16,121 bases of DNA from Gallionella sp. Lineage in GTDB: Bacteria; Pseudomonadota; Gammaproteobacteria; Burkholderiales; Gallionellaceae. Below are positions 7,360-13,984 of this stretch, piece after piece. Numbering within the stretch: the first letter of the stretch is position 1; the number at the start of each line of letters is the position of its first letter. The stretch lies in assembly GCA_030645955.1 (NCBI GenBank), contig JAUSMR010000216.1:1-16121 (forward strand). Reading direction: 5' to 3'. The notes under the pieces are model-generated. The model searched no databases. It was not told the origin of the DNA and saw nothing but the letters and a program-made list of their open reading frames with translations. A program made the translations under genes and the position numbers.

Positions 7360-8497
7360 TGTCAATCCCTTCAATGGTGGGCAGGTTCTCCAGGCGTCTG
7401 GCTTCCGATGGCAGCATCCATCCGGCCGCTATGCCCTTGGTGTAGAAGTCGGCACGGTTGACAGCATCACCACGCAGCAAACCTTCAACCTGATGTTCGG
7501 CAAAGTAGAGCTGACGCCCGGCCGGTGTCAATAGCTGTTTGCTGATGGCCTGTTCCCAGCTCACCAAATGGCGGCGTAAGGTCATGGTCACGAACTGGCG
7601 AGCCATCTCTACGCTGTTGCTGTAGTTGCCATGCGTCAGATCACCGATGACGGTCGGAGGGCAGCGGAACAGGCGGGCCACCTCGGTGACACTGAATTGT
7701 CGGGCGGCGATCCACTCGCTATCCTCAAGCGTCATGCTGATGGGTTGGAACTCAGTCCCGCCTTCCAGAATGGCAGTGCGCCCGGCGTTGGTGCCGCCAC
7801 CGTGCTGGGTGTTCCAGGATGTAGCCAGATTGGCCTTTTGTTCGGCATTGAGCTTGCCGGGGATCTTGAGAATGCCGCCCAATCGAGTGGCGTTCTTGAA
7901 GGTGTTGGTGCCGTGGTCACGCTCTGCAATGGCGAGCTCAATCACGCCCTTGGCAGCAGCGATAGGCGACACGCCCAAGATGCCATCATCGCCAGCACGG
8001 TGGCGCAGGTGCAGCACCTCACTTGCCAGCAAACGATTCACCTTGCCGGTGTGGTCGGTGAACTCATAGCCCAGCTTGTCGCCCACGCGCAGCACCTGGA
8101 CGCGGTCGGGGGACAGGGGCAGCAGCTCACGAACTTGACCGTCATTGCCGCGTACGATACGGGCATACGCATTGCCGCGCAGCAGCACCGATGCCTGCAT
8201 CCATTCGCGGAACTCCAGAGCGGTCTGGTTTTCGTTGGGTTGGTCGTGCAGAACGGAATACAGCGGGTGGTCGGTTGCCCGCGCGCGGTCGTCGCCTTTG
8301 CGTTTGAACAGGATCAGGGGCAGGCTGGCCACAGTCTCGGAGATTGCCGACACGCAGGCATACACCGCCGATACGCCTTGGGCGGTCTGTGCGTTGACAG
8401 GGCCGGATTGCAGCGCGGAGAAGTTCGCCCAATAGTTGTCGCCGTTGCTGCGCTTCTCCAGGCCGATGGCGCTCAAGGCGCGGGTAATGATGCTCAT
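7343..8497 (-). CDS. Phage portal protein (HK97 family)
   Basis: This 384-residue protein should form the dodecameric portal at one capsid vertex, through which DNA enters and to which a neck or tail attaches. Landmarks are GVSAVYACVSAISETVASLPL near residue 42, NENQTALEFREWMQASVLLRGNAYARIVR near 90-115, PLSPDRVQVLR, and EVARLFRCPPTVIGDLTHGNYSNSVEMARQF, the conserved clip/stem region, near residues 270-305. Length is typical. The ATG overlaps the prohead protease stop as ATGA (8494-8497). In ordinary HK97-type phages the portal precedes the protease and capsid; here it follows both, as in capsid-forming islands. Confidence 0.95.
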   Translation of the reverse strand: MSIITRALSAIGLEKRSNGDNYWANFSALQSGPVNAQTAQGVSAVYACVSAISETVASLPLILFKRKGDDRARATDHPLYSVLHDQPNENQTALEFREWMQASVLLRGNAYARIVRGNDGQVRELLPLSPDRVQVLRVGDKLGYEFTDHTGKVNRLLASEVLHLRHRAGDDGILGVSPIAAAKGVIELAIAERDHGTNTFKNATRLGGILKIPGKLNAEQKANLATSWNTQHGGGTNAGRTAILEGGTEFQPISMTLEDSEWIAARQFSVTEVARLFRCPPTVIGDLTHGNYSNSVEMARQFVTMTLRRHLVSWEQAISKQLLTPAGRQLYFAEHQVEGLLRGDAVNRADFYTKGIAAGWMLPSEARRLENLPTIEGIDNVAPA

Positions 8498-9039
8498 ACG
8501 GTTTCCATCCAGGCGCGGTTAAGGTCCACGAAGCACTGGCCATGCTCCCAGAATGACTGTCCCGGCATCGAGCGCATCGCCACGGTGGTGTCTTGATAGG
8601 CCGGGTCACTTGTCATGGTGATTTCCATTAAATCCACAGCCAGCAGCTCACGCACCATCTGTTTGCCGCGTTGCTCCCAGCGATCACCGCCCGGTGCAAC
8701 CCTGAAGCCAAACGAGCAGCCGGACACGTCGCCGCGCGCCACCAGGACGGCTAAATCCTTGCCGTGGGATGTGTCGGGTAAGGCAAGCTCAAAGGCAAGC
8801 CCGTGGGCGTCTTCCTTCAGCTTGAGCGTGCCGCCTCGGGTAGTCCCTAAAAGGGCGTCCCCTTGGTGGTGGTACAGGGCGCGAATGTTGGAACCCGTCG
8901 CCAGCGATTTGGCGAAAGCACCTTGCCGGATAACCTCTACGAAGTCTCCCAGGACTGCTTCGCTATTGAAGATGGCCGCATAGCCCGACAAGGTTTTACC
9001 CTTGCCGGTGAACGTGCCTGATGCGCGGATTTCCAACAT
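8494..9039 (-). CDS. HK97-family prohead protease
   Basis: This 181-residue serine protease (HK97 gp4/herpesvirus assemblin fold) trims the capsid scaffold region and then itself during head maturation. The family pattern is visible: GYAAIFNSE and GDFVEVIRQGAF near the N-terminus, the candidate catalytic histidine in RALYHH (His57 or His58), and the catalytic serine in GDVSGCSFGF (Ser109). The C-terminal LLAVDLMEITMTSDPAYQDT segment is also typical. It starts 12 bp after the capsid gene with AAGGGGA as ribosome-binding site overlapping the capsid stop, and ends overlapping the portal ATG. Confidence 0.95.
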   Translation of the reverse strand: MLEIRASGTFTGKGKTLSGYAAIFNSEAVLGDFVEVIRQGAFAKSLATGSNIRALYHHQGDALLGTTRGGTLKLKEDAHGLAFELALPDTSHGKDLAVLVARGDVSGCSFGFRVAPGGDRWEQRGKQMVRELLAVDLMEITMTSDPAYQDTTVAMRSMPGQSFWEHGQCFVDLNRAWMETV

Positions 9040-9051
9040 TCGCGATTCCCC

Positions 9052-10284
9052 TTAAATCGTGATGTCTTCAGCGAACACGAAGGCGGTCGGCTGGCGTACC
9101 GCAATATCAACAGTGGACATGGCACGCACCAGGACATTGCCCTTGCTGTAGGCGGTTTCCGCGAAGGGGTTGACCAAAATATCGACCTCGCTCCAAATAC
9201 CCAACATGACCTGACTCCAATCTCCCGCGATCAGCTTGCCGGTGTTGGGCGTGCCGGTTTTCTCTGCCACTTGGTTGCTAAAGTAAACCGGTAGATCAGC
9301 CATGCGTCCACCTTCCATGAGATAGCCCGCGATACCGGCCGATTTCAAGGTGCCTTGCAATTTGGCTTTGACCTTTTGCGATGCCACGATGTTGGCGGCG
9401 CTGGCATTCACCAGGTCAAGTTTTTGCAGCATCGCCAGGACATTGGCCCAGGTCAGAGTGGCAAGGTTGGCCGTTTGAACAGTTGCGGTGGCGAGTACGC
9501 CGGTCGGCTCGTTTGCACCGCCGCCTTTAATCAAGGCGCTGTCAATCGCTTGGGCCAGCATGGCCGACAAATCATCACGCACCAGTTGTTCAATATCGGG
9601 GCTTGATTGCATGATGAGTTGGCGACTCATTTCCACCATGCCACCAGCGTGTTTTGGTGCCAGCGTGACGGGATCAAATGTCATGTCGCTGGCGGTCAGT
9701 GCCGAACCTTCAGCAACCCATCCGGCCGTGGTGCCGGTGGCGTGCTTTGGAATGGACAGGTTGCCGGTTAAACCAGACAGGACGCGCACGCCCAGCTTGC
9801 GGGCCAGCAGGTTGTTACGCAGCGGCTCAATGTACAGGTCAGGCCGTTGGATGGTGGGCACCAGTTCGCCCGCGTTCGATGTCGTGACAACAGCACGTTT
9901 CTCCAATGCGCTCATGGGAATGAACACGCCTTGCGCCTTGCGGCCGGTGCGTCGTTCGGTTTCCTGTTGGTACTCGGCAGCAGCACCAGACAGTGTGCGG
10001 CCTTCCATTTGGGCGCGGATCACGTCCAGCACGTTGACAGAGCTTTCAAGGCTGGCGGCGTGCTTGTCGCCTACCGGGTGGCCCATTTGGCGGCGCTCGG
10101 CGTCTTCCAGGAACGTGGCGCGGGCTTCTTGCGACTCCAGGCCGGTGATTTCAGTCTTGAGCGTGTCGAAGGCTGATTGCTCACCAGCGTTGAGGCTGCG
10201 CTTTTCAGATTCGGCAGTGGTCAGAAGGCGGCGCATGTCGGAGACTTTGGCGGCGCGGGATTCGCGGATAGATGCGATAGTCAT
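9052..10284 (-). CDS. HK97-fold major capsid protein
   Basis: This 410-residue protein is the main shell subunit. Residues about 1-105 form a charged, coiled-coil-like scaffold (delta) domain, expected to be removed by the prohead protease encoded next. From about residue 125 the HK97 fold begins: NAGELVPTIQRPDLYIEPLRNNLLARKLGVRVLSGLTGNLSIPKHA, then WVAEGSALTASDMTFDPVTLAPKHAGGMVEMSRQLI. The stretch IDSALIKGGGANEPTGVL is another hallmark. It is the first gene of the head operon, has its own likely promoter upstream and is insulated from the replication operon by a terminator. A satellite that makes its own shell does not need to remodel helper capsids. Confidence 0.96.
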   Translation of the reverse strand: MTIASIRESRAAKVSDMRRLLTTAESEKRSLNAGEQSAFDTLKTEITGLESQEARATFLEDAERRQMGHPVGDKHAASLESSVNVLDVIRAQMEGRTLSGAAAEYQQETERRTGRKAQGVFIPMSALEKRAVVTTSNAGELVPTIQRPDLYIEPLRNNLLARKLGVRVLSGLTGNLSIPKHATGTTAGWVAEGSALTASDMTFDPVTLAPKHAGGMVEMSRQLIMQSSPDIEQLVRDDLSAMLAQAIDSALIKGGGANEPTGVLATATVQTANLATLTWANVLAMLQKLDLVNASAANIVASQKVKAKLQGTLKSAGIAGYLMEGGRMADLPVYFSNQVAEKTGTPNTGKLIAGDWSQVMLGIWSEVDILVNPFAETAYSKGNVLVRAMSTVDIAVRQPTAFVFAEDITI

Positions 10285-10317
10285 AAGATATTGGCTTTCA
10301 AGAGTTAATAGTTTGCA

Positions 10318-10346
10318 TATATATCACGGCTAATCAATATAAGCAA
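10318..10346 (-). promoter_or_regulatory. Candidate promoter of the head-packaging operon
   Basis: On the minus strand TTGCTT (10346-10341) and TATATA (10323-10318) are separated by exactly 17 bp, about 35 bp upstream of the capsid ATG at 10284. The whole gap 10285-10380 is AT-rich, unlike its neighbours. TATATATC occurs near the -10, and again in inverted orientation near 10367-10374, which could serve a regulator such as AlpA. The -35 is weak, consistent with an activator-dependent late promoter. Confidence 0.5.
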
Positions 10347-10389
10347 GCGATTCGTTATGTTTTTTACGATATATAGATCAGGCAGGCGT

Positions 10390-10415
10390 AAAAAAGCCCA
10401 CTCGGTTGGTGGGCT
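10390..10415 (-). terminator. Rho-independent terminator of the replication operon
   Basis: AGCCCAC at 10395-10401 pairs with GTGGGCT at 10409-10415 around a 7-base loop; on the minus strand the hairpin is followed by a run of T (plus-strand A-run 10390-10395). It lies 50 bp downstream of the TubC-like gene and 105 bp upstream of the capsid gene, separating early and late units. Confidence 0.85.
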
Positions 10416-10466
10416 TGGTTGAGTATTTGTAGGCAGGCCCTGAAATACTTCACAGAGTTGGCTGAT

Positions 10467-10877
10467 CTACGCTTTTTCGCTGTAGGCGCTCCATAGACTT
10501 GCACCTACACCACAGCGCAGCCCGTACCGGGTGCCACGGCCAGCGGCTTGGCAGTGCTTGCAATTGACGTGGTGGGCGTTGTAGGCGGCTGCCAGTTCGC
10601 GCCAGTCTTCCGGGTCAGCAGGTGGCTCGGGTTCTGGCTGCGGCTCGGGTTGCGTGCTGGGTGCCAGGCGCGAGTACAGCCGGTATTCCTCTTGCAACAC
10701 TTCTACCGGGACGGCTGCTTGCTCAAACCAGCGCACCAGGTCGGCTTTGTGCTGGCGTAAGGGTTCGATCAGGCCAGCTACAGCAGCTTTTGTGCCGGTG
10801 ATTTTGACTTTGCCGTCAACCAGGCGAAGCGTGACGCCTGCGGCTTTAGCCTGTTGGATCAGTGCGGCCGCGCTCAC
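10467..10877 (-). CDS. TubC N-terminal docking domain-like protein with Cys motif
   Basis: This 136-residue protein starts with GTG in a 4-bp GTGA overlap with the preceding gene's stop. Residues 1-52 (ALIQQAKAAGVTLRLVDGKVKITG, then LRQHKADLVRWF) match the small alpha-beta TubC N-terminal docking domain, known from polyketide/NRPS subunit docking but also frequent in prophage proteins of unknown role. A Pro-Glu-rich linker covers 74-90. The C-terminal part holds HHVNCKHC (His102/103, Cys106, Cys109) and RCGVG (Cys122), a possible zinc-binding knuckle. It is the last gene of the replication operon, so it may act as an adaptor for the initiator or host replication proteins; this is a guess. Confidence 0.6.
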   Translation of the reverse strand: MSAAALIQQAKAAGVTLRLVDGKVKITGTKAAVAGLIEPLRQHKADLVRWFEQAAVPVEVLQEEYRLYSRLAPSTQPEPQPEPEPPADPEDWRELAAAYNAHHVNCKHCQAAGRGTRYGLRCGVGASLWSAYSEKA

Positions 10878-11554
10878 AGTTCCACCTCCACATCGTCAGA
10901 ATCAGCAAAGCAGATTTCGGCCACTTTTTCTGATTCAGGTTCAGTTGCCCCAATTACCAGAACATCCCCACTCCCAACTGCAACAGATGGCATCTCTAGA
11001 TGGTGTCCGTGAGACGGTGTAGAGAGAGGGTCAAAAGTGGCCTTGATAGCACCGTGAGACGGTGTAGGCGGCATCCTCTCTACACCGTGAGACGGTGCTA
11101 TGGTGACGCTCTCTACACCGTGAGACGGAGTAGACGTTTTTTTCAATGGCTGGCATTTTTGGAATGCGGCGCGCTCGAAACACTGAGCGGCCCCAACGTC
11201 ATAGCCGGGTATCTTGTCGAGACGCTGCCATGTCACGGCATACCAACTGGCCTTGTTTGGCCGGTGGCCTTTCACCAGCTCATGAATGAAGCCGTTGTCG
11301 ATCAGCTCCCGCTTGGCTCTGACAATCACGTCAGAACTACGCCAGCCACGTTTAGCGAGATATGCAGCAGACGCCAGCAGTCGGCCATTGTTGTCTCGGA
11401 CGAATTGCCGGGCAATCTCTGTCAGCAAAGAGCGCGCAGGATGCGATAGAAGGGCGTATGACGGGCAATCCAGAACGGCCCAGGGTATTGCAACGAATCC
11501 CCCTGCAATGCGTCCTGAGTCGCCCTTGTTTTTTGTGTTGCGACCGTTAGCCAT
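10874..11554 (-). CDS. Winged-helix replication-initiator-like protein (lambda O-like layout)
   Basis: The 226-residue protein has a folded N-terminal part (about 18-120) with GFVAIPWAVLDCPSYALLSHPARSLLTEIARQF and YLAKRGWRSSDVIVRAKRELIDNGFIHELVKGHRPNKASWYAVTW, a helix-turn-helix/winged-helix region of a type common in phage replication modules. After residue 140 comes a low-complexity segment with PSHG four times (143, 154, 165, 180), encoded by four DNA palindromes, then an acidic C-terminus that could contact a partner. DNA-binding head, repeats in the middle of its own gene and separate C-terminus resemble lambda O. The ATG lies inside the 3' end of the Topo VI-A-like gene (8-bp overlap). 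Initiator function is inferred; a transcription regulator is the alternative. Confidence 0.65.
   Translation of the reverse strand: MANGRNTKNKGDSGRIAGGFVAIPWAVLDCPSYALLSHPARSLLTEIARQFVRDNNGRLLASAAYLAKRGWRSSDVIVRAKRELIDNGFIHELVKGHRPNKASWYAVTWQRLDKIPGYDVGAAQCFERAAFQKCQPLKKTSTPSHGVESVTIAPSHGVERMPPTPSHGAIKATFDPLSTPSHGHHLEMPSVAVGSGDVLVIGATEPESEKVAEICFADSDDVEVEL
11007..11128. repeat. Iteron-like palindromes, candidate replication origin
   Basis: Four exact copies of CCGTGAGACGG occur at 11007-11017, 11052-11062, 11085-11095 and 11118-11128. Most extend to CACCGT-GAG-ACGGTG, so each is a hyphenated palindrome, and CTCTACA flanks several. Starts are 45, 33 and 33 bp apart, about 4, 3 and 3 helical turns and always in the coding frame. 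A more AT-rich stretch with a seven-T run follows at 11137-11165. The arrangement inside the initiator-like gene mirrors the lambda ori inside O. Confidence 0.65.
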
Positions 11555-12464
11555 TGAGCGGCCCTCCCGCAGAGTATTTATCAGCCTGCCTCGAAATACT
11601 CTTCCAGGTGCCCAAGATGCTTTTCATGGAGTCGGTTTCAGCGGCTTCGATCTTCTTGGCGTGCATCCAGGCGGGAACGTCCAGCAGCTCGATAATTTTG
11701 GCCTGCACGCGCTCACGCAACACCACGGGGGATAGTGCGTCAACCTCCCAGCAGCGATGCCCGTAACGCTTGGTGAACCATTGATAGCGCGGGTCTTTGC
11801 TTTTGCTGTCAGCCTCGAAAAATGGTAACTTGGTGTCGTCCTGCACATCACATTCATCGAGTGCCACGCGCTTGATATTGGCTGAACCGCCATAGCGTTG
11901 GAGTCGGTCGGGCAGGTCAATTTCTGACATCTGCATCCCCGATGGGTCCCAGTCGCCCACATAGAGCACGGTCAGTTTTTTGTCGCTGTTCGCCGTTTCT
12001 TTGGCGATGCCGTTGATGGACGTTGCAGAGCCGTAACCGTGCATCACCCGGAACGTGACGCCGTAGTTCTTCAGCACGGGTGCCAGCGTGCCGCGAATGG
12101 TGCCCTTTTCGCTCCAGACCTCCACCCAATTGGGTTGCATGGCCCAGTAGTCTTTTCGATACTGTGCGACGGCGGTGCTGATGATGTCCTCGGGACTATC
12201 CCAAGATGCGATGCGCTCGGCTTCGCGTGTCTCGTCAACTACCCACGCCCAGGGCAGTTGTCCAGTCTCGCGGGCATACACAAGCTGTTTGCTCACCTTG
12301 TCGGTGTTGGCTTTTGTCATGCAAGGGATCAGCTTTTCAATGAACAGGCGGTAGCAGACTGCGCGGACAGTTGCCGGTTGAATCTCTTCAAGGATGCGGA
12401 TGGCGGCGGCGATCAGTTCCAGGCTTGCTTTTGACTTGCCGCGGCCTTGACGCGGTGCGATCAA
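11547..12464 (-). CDS. Spo11/Topo VI-A-like TOPRIM protein (possible Topo mini-A)
   Basis: The 305-residue protein starts at a TTG in a TTGA overlap with the alpA stop; AAGGTGG lies 7-8 bp upstream and supports this unusual start. The N-terminal region (about 8-80) looks like a winged helix with PATVRAVCYRLF, where Tyr38 matches the position of the catalytic tyrosine of Topo VI-A/Spo11. A TOPRIM-like domain follows: VEVWSEKG (Glu115, Glu119), GYGSATS (143-149) and YVGDWDPSG with Asp171 and Asp173 as the DxD metal site. The C-terminal WEVDALSPVVLRERV is also seen in phage homologues I remember. No B (ATPase) subunit is present, as in the Topo mini-A group of mobile elements. JetD-type TOPRIM nucleases are the main alternative. 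A role in replication or resolving DNA fits its operon place. Confidence 0.6.
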   Translation of the reverse strand: MIAPRQGRGKSKASLELIAAAIRILEEIQPATVRAVCYRLFIEKLIPCMTKANTDKVSKQLVYARETGQLPWAWVVDETREAERIASWDSPEDIISTAVAQYRKDYWAMQPNWVEVWSEKGTIRGTLAPVLKNYGVTFRVMHGYGSATSINGIAKETANSDKKLTVLYVGDWDPSGMQMSEIDLPDRLQRYGGSANIKRVALDECDVQDDTKLPFFEADSKSKDPRYQWFTKRYGHRCWEVDALSPVVLRERVQAKIIELLDVPAWMHAKKIEAAETDSMKSILGTWKSISRQADKYSAGGPLNG

Positions 12465-12706
12465 GCTGCCACCTTGGCGCGTAGCCAGTTGGTTACATCA
12501 CCGGCCACCCAGCGGGTGCAGCGTTTGCCGTCTTTGATTGGTTGGGGAAATTTGCCGTCTGCTACTTTGCGGCGAATGCTGGATTCAGACAGGCCGGTGA
12601 CAGAGATCACCGTCTGGATTTTCAGCAGGGCATCTGCTATTTGAACCGCCTGCAGGGACTGCGGTTGTGGGCGATTTTGGCGGCGTTTTACGGTATCTGG
12701 TTGCAT
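12461..12706 (-). CDS. alpA: AlpA-family DNA-binding regulator
   Basis: Started at the ATG at 12706 the protein has 81 residues; GAGGTG lies 4-6 bp upstream, while starts further upstream (to 12778) lack such a site and run into the control region. Residues 29-75 (KIQTVISVTGLSESSIRRKVADGKFPQPIKDGKRCTRWVAGDVTNWL) are the AlpA/MerR-like helix-turn-helix. Family members are excisionase-like and, in P4-type and PICI satellites, switch on the island after helper infection. It heads the four-gene replication operon (alpA, Topo-like, initiator-like, TubC-like), each joined by overlapping stop and start codons. A tandem repeat and palindrome lie 70-120 bp upstream. Confidence 0.88.
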   Translation of the reverse strand: MQPDTVKRRQNRPQPQSLQAVQIADALLKIQTVISVTGLSESSIRRKVADGKFPQPIKDGKRCTRWVAGDVTNWLRAKVAA

Positions 12707-12773
12707 GATGCACCTCATGAATGAACATGGGTGCATGGTGGTGATGTTTTGCTTCCTAATTAACCGATAGCCT

Positions 12774-12824
12774 GCCACTCGTTACGCACGGCTGGCCACT
12801 CGTTACGCACGGCTGGCCAGCCGT
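12774..12824. promoter_or_regulatory. 21-bp tandem repeat and 16-bp palindrome upstream of alpA
   Basis: Two perfect tandem 21-bp units lie at 12774-12794 and 12795-12815, each containing CACTCGTTACGCACGGCTG. The second runs into the perfect palindrome ACGGCTGGCCAGCCGT at 12809-12824. This block fills the gap between the unknown 218-residue gene and alpA. The 21-bp period puts the units on one face of the helix, as expected for cooperative binding by a regulator of the satellite's early promoter. Confidence 0.6.
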
Positions 12825-12825
12825 A

Positions 12826-13482
12826 TCATTTGGAACTTCGCGGCGCCCGTAGCGCCTCATAAATTAAACGCATCGGATCTTTTGATGCATCAGCAAGGTG
12901 TAAAGGCATTTGTGCTGACAGCTTGCGTGCAACGTCTCTATCTGCTCCTCGCATGCTTGATGCCTCTTTGAGCGCCCATTCCTTAATGTCAGCGTAAGGC
13001 TGATTTCGGATTTTTGCCCCTTTTTGCCCCGCCAGCGCTAACATCTTACGATGCTGATGTCTGCTGATTACATCGGCGTCTTCTTGCGTCTTGGGAAGAC
13101 TAGCAATCACCATTCCTTTGGCAGTAGATGTGCTCATCAAGGTACGGATAACGTCTGCTGTAGTGCGGGGTTCAAAACGATCGTCAAAAAGAGTAGAGAT
13201 GGTTGTGCAACCCATGCTTAACCAGCGTATGCAGTCTGGTGAAACATGGGGAGCGGCTTCACAAAGGCGTGTAAAACGCTCCCTGGCATCGTTAAGAAAA
13301 GTAGCGTGATCTAGATCGAGCGATCCCTCAGGAAGGGCTGCAGCATCTTCTCCAGCAGCTATAGAAAATGCAGCACTTCCACACTCACGGAAAATGTGAT
13401 CAGGAATTTTTAGAACTTCATCAATAATCCAGTTCCATTCATTCAACTCTTCTCTTGCAATAGTCTCGATTTCAATGTCCAT
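12826..13482 (-). CDS. Hypothetical protein of the satellite accessory slot
   Basis: I do not recognise this 218-residue protein. It begins acidic (MDIEIETIAREELNEWNWIIDEVLKIPDHIF), is predicted mostly helical, has no signal peptide or membrane segment, and ends with a basic, charged stretch (HRKMLALAGQKGAKIRNQPYADIKEWALKEASS) that could bind DNA or a partner. AAAGGA 5-6 bp before the ATG at 13482 supports the start. Its base composition is visibly more AT-rich than the flanking island genes, suggesting separate arrival. In PICIs the slot between int and alpA often holds regulators or anti-phage genes; a role in helper interference or island control is only a possibility. Confidence 0.75.
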   Translation of the reverse strand: MDIEIETIAREELNEWNWIIDEVLKIPDHIFRECGSAAFSIAAGEDAAALPEGSLDLDHATFLNDARERFTRLCEAAPHVSPDCIRWLSMGCTTISTLFDDRFEPRTTADVIRTLMSTSTAKGMVIASLPKTQEDADVISRHQHRKMLALAGQKGAKIRNQPYADIKEWALKEASSMRGADRDVARKLSAQMPLHLADASKDPMRLIYEALRAPRSSK

Positions 13483-13510
13483 TTGCGTCCTTTACGCTCC
13501 CTGATAAGGT

Positions 13511-13563
13511 GCCAGCCCAGCCCGTCAAGGAAACGGGTTTTCGGGGATCAGCCTAGGGCTGGC
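13511..13563. other. Nested stem-loop between two small island genes
   Basis: GCCAGCCC (13511-13518) pairs with GGGCTGGC (13556-13563), and inside it CCCGT (13521-13525) pairs with ACGGG (13533-13537), followed on the plus strand by TTTT. It lies in the 100-bp gap between the 96- and 218-residue genes. It could act as an attenuator or processing structure; strand of action is unknown. Confidence 0.4.
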
Positions 13564-13582
13564 AAAACTGTTTACTTTATGC

Positions 13583-13873
13583 CTATCTAGGCCCGTTACG
13601 GTCCGCTTGATGCACCAGAGTGGCTATCTGGTCGGAGAGATAGTCGACCATGCCACGGGTGAACGTTGGGTATTTGACGCAATCACCGCCAGCGTCCGTG
13701 ATGTAACGCATGCCTGGCATAGCGCAGGCGACGACAATGCCGGTGATGTTGCCGCTCCTGGCTCTGTCGAGCAATTCCTCCAAAATCTCAACAACATCAT
13801 GAGAAATGTTGTCCTTGACGAGTTGAAGTGGCGCCACCTTCCTTAGTGATGCTGTAGAATTTTTCGTAGCCAT
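13583..13873 (-). CDS. Small conserved prophage protein of unknown function
   Basis: This 96-residue protein has the layout of a small family often seen in proteobacterial prophages: a helix VVEILEELLDRARSGNITGIVVACAMPGMRYI, a middle DAGGDCVKYPTFTRGMVDYLSDQIATLV, and a short tail. No catalytic motif, membrane segment or signal peptide is visible, and no function is known to me. The ATG at 13873 is supported by GGAG 7 bp upstream. It sits directly downstream of the integrase, reading the same way, with a stem-loop on each side. Confidence 0.72.
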   Translation of the reverse strand: MATKNSTASLRKVAPLQLVKDNISHDVVEILEELLDRARSGNITGIVVACAMPGMRYITDAGGDCVKYPTFTRGMVDYLSDQIATLVHQADRNGPR

Positions 13874-13905
13874 TGATGCACTCCAATTCAGTGTTTTGAT
13901 GGTCA

Positions 13906-13949
13906 GGGGCTGGATGGTGTTTACGCACCTACCGGCCCCGTCTTTTTTT
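13906..13949 (+). terminator. Strong plus-strand intrinsic terminator without a plus-strand gene
   Basis: GGGGCTGG (13906-13913) pairs with CCGGCCCC (13932-13939) with one G-U pair, an inner GGTG/CACC extends the stem, and a run of seven T follows at 13942-13948. It is oriented for rightward transcripts, yet no rightward gene is recognisable in the island. It may end a short antisense or regulatory RNA, or protect the integrase gene from convergent transcription. Confidence 0.6.
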
Positions 13950-13984
13950 GCCCTGCATAAACCGGCGCAGGGCGTGCCGGTATT

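Noticed and set aside
7631..8596. 321-codon open frame on the plus strand
   Set aside because: It lies wholly opposite the portal and protease genes, has no family features and no ribosome-binding site, and is a by-product of GC-rich coding on the other strand. The same holds for 9488-10333 opposite the capsid and 14048-14797 opposite the integrase.
11007..11128. CRISPR array
   Set aside because: The four repeats are short palindromes with spacings of 45, 33 and 33 bp inside an open coding frame, and no cas genes are near.
11547..12464. Wadjet (JetABCD) defence system suggested by the TOPRIM-like GDWDPSG motif
   Set aside because: No JetA, JetB or JetC genes are present, and the N-terminal tyrosine motif and operon place fit a Topo VI-A-like protein better. 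JetD-like TOPRIM remains only as a distant-relative alternative.
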